This document shows positions 26,194 to 33,388 of a DNA stretch of 64,000 nt, one piece after another. Made by a program: the position numbers and the translations under genes. Origin of the DNA: Emticicia agri (GTDB taxonomy: Bacteria; Bacteroidota; Bacteroidia; Cytophagales; Spirosomataceae); assembly GCF_004168285.1 (NCBI RefSeq), contig NZ_SEWF01000033.1:1-64000 (forward strand), in the 5' to 3' direction. The first letter of the stretch is position 1; each line of letters opens with the position of its first letter. Under the pieces are notes generated by a model, which ran no database searches, was not told where the DNA came from, and was given only the letters and a program-made list of their open reading frames with translations.

Positions 26194-27245
26194 GAGCCAA
26201 TCGTTTTTAGTTGTAAAAATAGAGAAACAATAAACCAGTTGTCCTCTTTTTTAATCTCTAATTTGTGCTTATCAGCATACAATAGTTCTAATCTACGTTT
26301 CACGTTCTTTAAACCAATACCCGAGCTACTATCTTTGTCTTCCGCCAGTTCGGGTGCTATTTTGTTTCTTACTTCATAAAACAGTTTATTCTCATCACAT
26401 CTTACCAGTACATCTATTATGGGAGTATCTATCATGCCTACTCCATGCTTGAAAGCATTTTCTACAAACGGAATCAATAACATAGGCTCTATAATCTGTG
26501 AGCCGATATTACCTTCTACTTTCATGTTTATTTCTACATCTTCCTCAAACCGTACTCTTTGCAGTTCAATGTAATTATTCAGGTAATTGATTTCTTTGTC
26601 TAAAGATACCTGTACATCGTCGGCTTCGTACAACATATAGCGCATCAATTCTGAAAGCTGAATGGTAACAGGTTCTGCCGCATTTGATTTGGTACGAATC
26701 AGATATACAATGCTATTCAAAACATTAAAAATAAAGTGCGGACTTATTTGTGAGCGCAGAAAAGATAATTCGGCTTGCAGTTTCTCCTGTTTTTCCTCCT
26801 GCTTAAGTTTTTCCTGGTCGGCCATAAAGAGAATAAGCCCATAGACAGTGCTTATGGCACTGACAAACATAATCGGGAACATGGTCTTAAACTCAAATAA
26901 CTTAACCTGATGCCCGTTCATATCAACCCCATTTTCCCACAATCCAAGTTTCAACAGATATTGAATAATGATAAAAACGAAAGTTAGTATAATTACAGAA
27001 AATATATAAGACCCGACCCCTCTTTTACGAAGAAAATAAGGCATCAGCACCAATGTGTTAATAAAAAACTGAGGAACGTGTGTAACAGATAATGGGGCAA
27101 TATGTGCTAAATACCATCTGTCTCTTTCGGTGTCGTTTAAGGAAGCATTGATGATTGGCCATACAACCCATACCCCCCAGAATAATATATGAAACAGCAG
27201 ACGAAAGAGGTATTCAACTGATATTTTTCTATTAAGTATAGTCAT
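26190..27245 (-). CDS. LytS/YehU-type sensor histidine kinase
   Basis: The 351-residue inner-membrane kinase has four hydrophobic segments (about 12-32, 47-70, 79-100, 122-142) with no large periplasmic sensor domain. A coiled-coil linker (EKLKQEEKQEKLQAEL) leads to the His_kinase domain with SQISPHFIFNVLNSI (phospho-acceptor His170). The ATP-binding HATPase domain has PFVENAFKHG (N box) and SGIGLKNVKRRLELLY (G box). It phosphorylates the LytTR regulator encoded next. The ligand is unknown; with so little periplasmic sequence it may sense within the membrane. It is the first gene of the operon, with promoter TAGATTTG at 27335-27342 (minus strand). Confidence 0.93.
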   Translation of the reverse strand: MTILNRKISVEYLFRLLFHILFWGVWVVWPIINASLNDTERDRWYLAHIAPLSVTHVPQFFINTLVLMPYFLRKRGVGSYIFSVIILTFVFIIIQYLLKLGLWENGVDMNGHQVKLFEFKTMFPIMFVSAISTVYGLILFMADQEKLKQEEKQEKLQAELSFLRSQISPHFIFNVLNSIVYLIRTKSNAAEPVTIQLSELMRYMLYEADDVQVSLDKEINYLNNYIELQRVRFEEDVEINMKVEGNIGSQIIEPMLLIPFVENAFKHGVGMIDTPIIDVLVRCDENKLFYEVRNKIAPELAEDKDSSSGIGLKNVKRRLELLYADKHKLEIKKEDNWFIVSLFLQLKTIGS

Positions 27246-27334
27246 TAATTGTTAAATTGTTTTTATAATTTTTTGAACTTTTCCAAGTTCACAGTTTAGT
27301 TCGGTCAGGTTATGCGCTAAATTAAAAACGCAAA

Positions 27335-27342
27335 CAAATCTA
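27335..27342 (-). promoter_or_regulatory. Promoter -7 element of the kinase/LytTR operon
   Basis: On the minus strand this reads TAGATTTG (TAnnTTTG), leaving an 85-nt leader before the kinase ATG at 27245. No canonical -33 TTTG is seen at 19-21 bp, which would suit an activator-dependent promoter. Confidence 0.5.
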
Positions 27343-27373
27343 TACTATTAAAATAATTCAATTATCAGGAAGC

Positions 27374-27402
27374 CGACAAAAGTTCTCAATTTGACGACAA
27401 AA
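27374..27402. promoter_or_regulatory. Candidate LytTR operator: CGACAAAA direct repeat, 21-bp period
   Basis: CGACAAAA occurs at 27374-27381 and 27395-27402, the second 21 bp after the first, on the same helix face. It lies about 45-73 bp upstream of the predicted start of the kinase/regulator operon and also upstream of the divergent TonB-receptor gene. LytTR proteins typically bind two direct repeats with this period. The rest of the 351-bp gap (27246-27596) is AT-rich with no supported ORF. TATTTTG at 27539-27545 is a near-consensus -7 for the receptor gene. Confidence 0.45.
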
Positions 27403-27596
27403 ATCCGTAACACGCAATCAAAATGGCTTTTTTAGCTATTTTGAAGCGTTTTACTCCCTATATAAGCCTCTTTTTGCCTTTCATCTCCTATCTTCTGTAT
27501 TTCATCTATTCTGCGAAAATGTACAAAAAATGCACGCTTATTTTGTGTCGTTAAATCATTAGCACAGAAAAAAACAAAACATATAAAAATAAAACA

Positions 27597-30152
27597 ATGA
27601 AAAAGTTTATCACTATTCTAAGTTTGCTGGCCTTCGTTGGCACTTCTGCAATGGCCCAGTTCCCGGGAGGAGGCCCGGGTGGTCCTGGCGGTAGAGGAGG
27701 TCAGAGAGGAGATGGAAACGGGCGCCCCGGCCAACAACAAACACCAACTCTAAACCTTGAAGGTAATGCACCCAAAGGTAACTCGAAGATTACAGGTTTT
27801 ATCATTGATGAGGCCGTAACTACAGCAGTTGAGTTTGCCAACGTTGCCCTTTACAATAAAGAAAATAAAGTAGTAGATGGCGCAATGGCCGATGAAAAAG
27901 GAAAGTTTACCTTATCAAGAGTGGCGGCAGGCGAATATAAATTAGTGGTAACTTTTATTGGTTATGCAGATAAAACTATTGATAACATTAAAGTTGAAAA
28001 AGGTAAAGACATCGATTTAGGTGTAATTAAATTAGCTACAAGTGCTAAACAATTAGATGAAGTAACGGTTTCGGCAGAAAAATCGATGATTGAAGAGAAA
28101 GTTGACCGTTTGGTTTATAATGCAGAGAAAGATATTACATCAAAAGGTGGCGACGCGGCAGATGTACTGCGCAAAGTACCTTTATTGACTGTTGACTTAG
28201 ATGGTAACGTATCATTACGCGGAACATCAAACATCCGGGTTTTAATCAACAACAAACCTTCTACTATTATTGCCAGCAGCATTGCAGATGCCCTTAAAAT
28301 GATTCCTTCTGAATTAATTAAATCGGTTGAGGTGATTACCTCACCATCGGCTAAATACGATGCAGAGGGTTCTGGTGGTATTATTAACATTATTACCAAG
28401 AAAAGTACGATTCAGGGCTTAACATTAAACGTTGATGCCGGCGCAGGTATCCGTGGGTCTAACTTAGGTTTAAACGGTAGCATCCGTAAAGGCAAATTAG
28501 GTGTAACGATGGGTGGCGGTGGCCGTGCTTTCTACAACAAAGCAGGTGTATCATTAGACCAGAGTACGCTCGTAAATGGCAATACTATATTGACTAAACA
28601 AACTGCTGATGCTTTTGATAACGGTATATTTGGCCGCTACAACTTAGGTTTTGATTATGATATTTCTAAAAATCAGTCGTTAACCGCAGGTGTCAATTTT
28701 GGTACCCGTAATTTTATCAGAACTCAGGACTTTACAACGAATATTTATTCGAACAATGTGCTGAATTCGACCTCGTTCAGAAATGTAGATAGCAAAGACT
28801 TGTCAAACTCTGTTGATGTGAATTTAGATTATATACGCACTTTCAAACCTTCGCAAGAATGGTCAGTTTCAACACAATACAGCAAGAGTAATTTGAAAAA
28901 CAACTTCTTAGCCGAATTACTGGACGAATCAGGAACGTTAGCAAGTCGTCAGAAAAATCTCAATAATAACATCAATCAGGAGGTTACTGTACAAACAGAT
29001 TTCCAGACACCAATTAAAACAAACCAGATGTTTGAAGTAGGTCTGAAAGGTATTTTCCGTCAGGTAAACAGTGATTTCAGCTATCAGGTTGCAGGTGCAA
29101 CAGGCGATTTTGCTTCTGATGTCAGAAACCCGGCAGGTTTATTAGATTACTCACAGAACATTGCTTCGGGTTATCTGTCTTATACTTATTCAACCAAGAA
29201 TAAATATACTTTCAAAGCTGGTGCCCGTTACGAGTATACCACTATTGACGCAAGAGACCAGATAAAAGATATTGATATTCCGGCTTATGGAAACCTTGTA
29301 CCAAGTGTAAATATTTCAAAGACTTTTGGTAATACTACTTTGAAAGCAGGTTACAACAAACGTATTCAACGCCCGGGTTTACAACAATTGAATCCGAACT
29401 TCAATCTGGCTAACCCTCAGAACATTACCATTGGTAACCCAAGCCTTCGCCCTGAAATAACAGATAATTTTGAATTAAGTGTGAGTTCAAGTATTAAAAA
29501 ACTTTATCTGAATGCCTCAGTATTTGGCCGCCAGACCAATAATTCAATCCTTCGTTTAAGTTCTCCATCTGATACGCTGATTGGTGCAGTTATTACTACA
29601 TTCCAGAATATAGGTACACAGCAGGTATTTGGTTCAAATATTTACGGAAACCTGAATATTACACCAAAATGGTCAGTAAACGCAGGAGTCGATGTTTTCT
29701 ATAACTATTTAGAGGGTCAGACCCGAAATGTTGATGGCTCTTCTTCATTATCAAGTAATACAGGTGTGGTAGTTGGTGGCCGTTTGCAAACGCAGATACA
29801 ATTGAAAAATGGATGGGGTATTCAAGGATTCAGTTTCTTCAGAGGCAGACAGGTACAACTACAAGGAACAGAAGGCGGCTTTTATATGTATTCGGTTGGT
29901 TTCAGAAAAGATTTCAAAAACAAAAAAGGAAGTATCGGTTTAGCTACAGATAACTTCTTTGGCGGAATGGTAAGAAGATCAACATTAGAGTCTGCTCAGT
30001 TCAAACAAGTAAGTGTCAACAATATCTATAACCAGAACGTAAAACTGACTTTCAGCTACAAAATTGGCAACATGAGAATGGTTGAACAGAAGAAAACAAA
30101 ATCGGTGAGAAATGATGATGTGAAAGCGGGAGAGAGTAACAACAATAACTAA
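27597..30152 (+). CDS. TonB-receptor-like outer-membrane beta-barrel protein
   Basis: The 851-residue protein begins with a signal peptide (about 1-21, ending AMAQ) and a Gly/Arg-rich stretch (about 22-47, GGGPGGPGG and GGRGGQRG). A carboxypeptidase-regulatory-like beta sandwich (about 65-145, ITGFIIDEAVTTAVEFANV) precedes a plug-like region (VDRLVYNAEKDITSKGG, ADVLRKVPLL, IRVLINNKPS, EVITSPSAKYDAEGSGGIINI). The remainder is a large barrel of the OMP_b-brl_3 type. It likely takes up or exports an unknown ligand across the outer membrane. It runs divergently from the kinase/LytTR operon across a shared regulatory region, so it is a good candidate for control by that system. The acidic/Asn-rich tail is unremarkable. 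Confidence 0.9.
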   Translation: MKKFITILSLLAFVGTSAMAQFPGGGPGGPGGRGGQRGDGNGRPGQQQTPTLNLEGNAPKGNSKITGFIIDEAVTTAVEFANVALYNKENKVVDGAMADEKGKFTLSRVAAGEYKLVVTFIGYADKTIDNIKVEKGKDIDLGVIKLATSAKQLDEVTVSAEKSMIEEKVDRLVYNAEKDITSKGGDAADVLRKVPLLTVDLDGNVSLRGTSNIRVLINNKPSTIIASSIADALKMIPSELIKSVEVITSPSAKYDAEGSGGIINIITKKSTIQGLTLNVDAGAGIRGSNLGLNGSIRKGKLGVTMGGGGRAFYNKAGVSLDQSTLVNGNTILTKQTADAFDNGIFGRYNLGFDYDISKNQSLTAGVNFGTRNFIRTQDFTTNIYSNNVLNSTSFRNVDSKDLSNSVDVNLDYIRTFKPSQEWSVSTQYSKSNLKNNFLAELLDESGTLASRQKNLNNNINQEVTVQTDFQTPIKTNQMFEVGLKGIFRQVNSDFSYQVAGATGDFASDVRNPAGLLDYSQNIASGYLSYTYSTKNKYTFKAGARYEYTTIDARDQIKDIDIPAYGNLVPSVNISKTFGNTTLKAGYNKRIQRPGLQQLNPNFNLANPQNITIGNPSLRPEITDNFELSVSSSIKKLYLNASVFGRQTNNSILRLSSPSDTLIGAVITTFQNIGTQQVFGSNIYGNLNITPKWSVNAGVDVFYNYLEGQTRNVDGSSSLSSNTGVVVGGRLQTQIQLKNGWGIQGFSFFRGRQVQLQGTEGGFYMYSVGFRKDFKNKKGSIGLATDNFFGGMVRRSTLESAQFKQVSVNNIYNQNVKLTFSYKIGNMRMVEQKKTKSVRNDDVKAGESNNNN

Positions 30153-30196
30153 GGATTTTCAAAATTAGGTTTTTTTATAGTTTTGTTTTAGTAAAG

Positions 30197-30230
30197 GAGC
30201 TACCCATCAATGGTAGCTCTCTTTCTTGTT
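30197..30230 (+). terminator. Terminator after the outer-membrane barrel gene
   Basis: GAGCTACC (30197-30204) pairs with GGTAGCTC (30212-30219) around a 7-nt loop and is followed by TCTTTCTTGTT. It separates this gene from the convergent gene ending at 30253. Confidence 0.75.
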
Positions 30231-30252
30231 AGAAACAGTTTCTAAATTAATC

Positions 30253-30825
30253 TTATTTCTTAGGTTTGATACTCTTGATAACTTCCGCCTTATTCAAAAT
30301 GATACTCCAGATAGCAAATCCCGAATCATCACTAAAACACAATTTGCCTACACCTTTATCAGCACCAATAGGAGCAGTATAAACAAAAACTGAATGATCT
30401 ATCTCCTGAATATTATTGCTCAAAGGTAGTTTTCGCATGGCATTATCGGCATAGGCCTCTAATACCTCTTTTTCTTTGGCATATAAACTGTTATTACTTC
30501 CAATATCCGGCTGCCCTAATAAGCGGATTTTCAGGTTATATTTTTTTTCTAAAGAGTCAATTACCTGCATATTTTTCAAAGCGCAGATTTCTTCTGTCCG
30601 GGCTTGCGAAGCCTCTTTCATCTGTTTCTCAAAATCTTTAGTTAGCGTAACGGCTATCTGACTGCCCAGTACCTCTACCTGTTCTATAATCTGGGCAGGG
30701 GAAACACGCTTTATCTTATAGCCGTCCATTTCTTCCTTTACTTCGGTCGTATCCAGCCGCTCTACATTTGAACAGCCGAACTGCGTGAAGAATAAGCCTA
30801 TTATCCAGATTTTATTTTTTTTCAT
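30253..30825 (-). CDS. Tll0287-like (DUF3365) lipoprotein
   Basis: The 190-residue product has a lipoprotein signal (MKKNKIWIIGLFFTQFGC, Cys18). The mature part resembles the DUF3365/Tll0287-like domain: a helix with a lone Cys (EEICALKNM), then the basic/Asn segment KIRLLGQPDIGSNNSLYAKEKEVLEAY, where the family has a conserved R-N-x-x-N-x-P-x-x-x-E pattern. In many members the Cys belongs to a haem-binding CxxCH, but here only the single Cys remains. C-type haem binding is therefore doubtful. It would be an envelope sensor- or redox-type protein of unknown role. It follows manC on the same strand, separated by a large hairpin. Confidence 0.65.
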   Translation of the reverse strand: MKKNKIWIIGLFFTQFGCSNVERLDTTEVKEEMDGYKIKRVSPAQIIEQVEVLGSQIAVTLTKDFEKQMKEASQARTEEICALKNMQVIDSLEKKYNLKIRLLGQPDIGSNNSLYAKEKEVLEAYADNAMRKLPLSNNIQEIDHSVFVYTAPIGADKGVGKLCFSDDSGFAIWSIILNKAEVIKSIKPKK

Positions 30826-30851
30826 ATATCAATCCTTATGTTATTATGCAA

Positions 30852-30929
30852 TTTTGCCACAATGTACACAAGGGTGCGCAATTAACTCAATAGTGTAACA
30901 TTGTGCATTTTGTGTACATTGTGGCAAAA
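30852..30929. repeat. Large hairpin with perfect 20-bp inverted repeat (dispersed element, copy 1)
   Basis: TTTTGCCACAATGTACACAA (30852-30871) is the exact reverse complement of 30910-30929. Nine more pairs, two of them G-U on the plus strand, extend the stem inside (30874-30882 with 30900-30908). The element lies between manC (stop 30950) and the start of the next minus-strand gene (30825), so it probably also ends or stabilises the manC transcript. Its 5' arm shares 17 of 18 bases with the hairpin at 57271-57302. Confidence 0.7.
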
Positions 30930-30949
30930 CTATTAGTAATTTGTAAATT

Positions 30950-32017
30950 TTATACAAACTCCTTTCCTTTATTTCCGGCGGCAGCTACAAACTCTTTTAC
31001 CTTCTGCTCGTCTTCTTTTTTGCAAATCATTAATACATTGTCATATTCGGCTACAATATAGCCGTCTAAACCATTGACAACTACCAGTCTGTCTTGTGGT
31101 GTTTTAATGATGCAGTTCTTTGTATTATACAACAAAGTCTGGGCATCAATTACATTCTGATTTTCGTCTTTATCAGACACATCATACAACGATTTCCAAG
31201 TACCTAAGTCAGACCAGCCAATATCAGAAAGCACCACAAATACATTCTCGGCTTTTTCCATCACGCCATTATCTATTGAAATATTTTTACATTGCGGATA
31301 AGCCCTTTTCAGTGCATCAGCCTCTCTGTCTGAGTAAAAGTCTTTCTTGATTTCTTCAAAGGCTTCGGCCATTTCAGGCAAAAACATTTCAAACGTTTTC
31401 TTAATGGTTTGTACATTCCAGATAAAAATTCCGGCATTCCATACAAATTCACCACTTTCAATAAACTTCACCGCCCATTCTAAATTAGGTTTCTCGGTAA
31501 AAGTCCTTACCCGCTTAATATCTCCTTCCGACTCTGTAAATTGAATATAGCCATAGCCGGTATCAGGCCGGGTAGGTTTAATACCTAAGGTAACCAGTAC
31601 ATCGTTCTTTGCTGAAAAATGCAGTGCTATTTTAATTTTCTCCCGAAACTCCTGTTCTTTCAGAATGATATGGTCGGCAGGTGCTACAACAATATTTGCC
31701 TGAGGGTTTTTAGTCGCAATTTTATAGCAGGCGTATCCGATACAGGGGGCTGTATTCCGGCGGCTTGGCTCCAATAATATCTGGTCGTCTGACAGATACG
31801 GCATCTGTTGCTTGCACAAGTCGTAATACTCTTCGCTCGTAACGATATAGATATTTTCTTTCGGACAAACGCCTTCAAAGCGTTCGACAGTTTGTTGAAT
31901 CATAGTTTTACCTACGCCTAAAACATCATGAAATTGTTTTGGGTTGGTACTACGGCTAAAAGGCCAGAATCGTGTTCCAACGCCTCCTGCCATTATAATC
32001 ACATAATTATCTTTCAT
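30950..32017 (-). CDS. manC: Mannose-1-phosphate guanylyltransferase (monofunctional)
   Basis: The enzyme makes GDP-mannose from GTP and mannose-1-phosphate for polysaccharide and lipopolysaccharide synthesis. The 355-residue protein covers the nucleotidyltransferase domain: signature MAGGVGTRFWPFSRSTNPKQF (residues 10-29 at its core), the VTSEEYYDLC strand, EPSRRNTAPCIGYA, VVAPADHII, the TEKP loop (RTFTEKPNLEWA) and WNAGIFIW. It lacks the C-terminal cupin phosphomannose isomerase domain of bifunctional ManC/AlgA enzymes, so it is monofunctional. The C-terminus has a short left-handed beta-helix-like part. No other sugar-nucleotide genes are adjacent. Confidence 0.93.
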   Translation of the reverse strand: MKDNYVIIMAGGVGTRFWPFSRSTNPKQFHDVLGVGKTMIQQTVERFEGVCPKENIYIVTSEEYYDLCKQQMPYLSDDQILLEPSRRNTAPCIGYACYKIATKNPQANIVVAPADHIILKEQEFREKIKIALHFSAKNDVLVTLGIKPTRPDTGYGYIQFTESEGDIKRVRTFTEKPNLEWAVKFIESGEFVWNAGIFIWNVQTIKKTFEMFLPEMAEAFEEIKKDFYSDREADALKRAYPQCKNISIDNGVMEKAENVFVVLSDIGWSDLGTWKSLYDVSDKDENQNVIDAQTLLYNTKNCIIKTPQDRLVVVNGLDGYIVAEYDNVLMICKKEDEQKVKEFVAAAGNKGKEFV

Positions 32018-32212
32018 TAATAATGCTCTGATGTTAAAAAGTACGTATCACGGATTAGTCTCCGCCGTTTTAGTACTATACGATGAGTCGAATATTTTGT
32101 TTAATGCTAATTATCCAAATAAGCAAATTTTAGTCCTATGTTTAAAAGCTATCAGATAATTTCTGAAATAATACTGAATTAATATTTGTTTTATGAAGTG
32201 AATAAATCGGTT

Positions 32213-33256
32213 TTATGGTTGACTAAAGTATTGTTGTGTACGTAAAGCTACATTTTCTCTGATATTCATCCAAAATAAGTTTATATCAGCTCTGTGCCAT
32301 ATCTTGGTATTCAGAAAAGCCCGCCCTCTTACATAGGGTTTGTTTATCCATAATAGCCCCTCGTGTACCTGTGCATCTGCGGCTTCTTTTATAAAGGTAA
32401 ATTTCAGACCCACACCGCCTTTATTTTCTTTTTTTGAAACAAAATCTTCGTTTAGTTTCCATGAAAGCGGATTGGTACAAACGGCCTTATCCAGACCATC
32501 TTTATAATAGGGTGGAACAAAACCTCGGGCAAAGGTATTCCAGGAAACAAAACCTCCGGTTTCTTCAGCCGACTGACTGGGCTTAATAGTCTCAAAGGTA
32601 TCGGGTGCTGTAGCAATACCTATCAGATAGGCTTCTACCAATTGCTTTTGTAATGGTTTTCCATCAAAAAACTCTTTTAACAGGCGCTTGGCTAAAACAG
32701 TTCCCTGACTATGAGACGCTATAATAATCGGACGACCCTGATTCCAGTGTTGAAGATAATACTCAAATGCCGATTTTACATCAGTATAGGCTAAATCTAA
32801 TGCCTGTTTTTTATCGTCGGCATTTTTTGTCAGAAAACTATAGTAATGCGCCTGTCGGTATCGGGGTGCATATACCTTGCATGAACCATTGAATGCAGTA
32901 GCCTGATTCAGAATAGTTGAGTTATCAACCAGTCCATTCAGTTCTTCATCATGCACATCCGCATTCCAGAGGTATTGATTTTTGGGCGTATAGGTGTAGA
33001 TAGTTGGATGCAGGAAAAAAACATCAACCTTTGCCTCTTTCTGACCATCTTTCAGATTCGATTTCAGAGGTAACTTATCGGCCGCATCTTCCTTGTCCGG
33101 AAGTGCCGCCCAAGTGTCTTTTAAACTATAATCAGGGCTTAGCGGTACGTTGGCAGAATCGAAATGAGAGCCAAGAATTACGTACTTCTGCGCATACAAC
33201 TGAACTTGAAATAAAGTGAAAAACAAAAATAAATATGAAAAAAAACCTTTTCTCAT
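32213..33256 (-). CDS. Secreted DUF3089 lipase-like hydrolase
   Basis: The 347-residue protein has a signal peptide (about 1-22, ending QLYAQ) and a DUF3089 alpha/beta-hydrolase domain. VDVFFLHPTIYTY near residue 76 is typical, as is the DVKSAFEYYLQHWNQGRPIIIASHSQGT segment, whose SHSQG motif holds the nucleophilic serine. A late His (QVHEG) may complete the triad. Members resemble lipases of unknown substrate. It is divergent from the TonB receptor at 33389 and has 195 bp of unassigned AT-rich sequence between it and manC. It is possibly involved in handling a substrate of that receptor, but this rests only on position. Confidence 0.82.
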   Translation of the reverse strand: MRKGFFSYLFLFFTLFQVQLYAQKYVILGSHFDSANVPLSPDYSLKDTWAALPDKEDAADKLPLKSNLKDGQKEAKVDVFFLHPTIYTYTPKNQYLWNADVHDEELNGLVDNSTILNQATAFNGSCKVYAPRYRQAHYYSFLTKNADDKKQALDLAYTDVKSAFEYYLQHWNQGRPIIIASHSQGTVLAKRLLKEFFDGKPLQKQLVEAYLIGIATAPDTFETIKPSQSAEETGGFVSWNTFARGFVPPYYKDGLDKAVCTNPLSWKLNEDFVSKKENKGGVGLKFTFIKEAADAQVHEGLLWINKPYVRGRAFLNTKIWHRADINLFWMNIRENVALRTQQYFSQP

Positions 33257-33316
33257 CTTATATGATTATTTTTTGGTAAAATTGTAAAATTTTTATAAAA
33301 TCTAACAATAGTATGC

Positions 33317-33347
33317 TTGCATATTACTGTTTTCTTTTCTATGTTTG
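33317..33347 (+). promoter_or_regulatory. Promoter of the TonB-dependent receptor gene
   Basis: TTG (33317-33319), a 20-bp spacer and TATGTTTG (33340-33347) match the Bacteroidota consensus. The position inside the longest possible frame rules out an upstream start and supports ATG 33389. Confidence 0.65.
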
Positions 33348-33388
33348 ACACAAAATTACGTTTTGTTAACCCACTAACCAATACCCCC

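Noticed and set aside
32040-32077. Weak nested dyad (AGTAC/GTACT, CGGA/TCCG) upstream of manC
   Set aside because: Arms are only 4-5 bp and unevenly spaced, within chance expectation.
33317-33388. Extended N-terminus of the TonB receptor
   Set aside because: It overlaps the TATGTTTG promoter and would precede the signal peptide at 33389.
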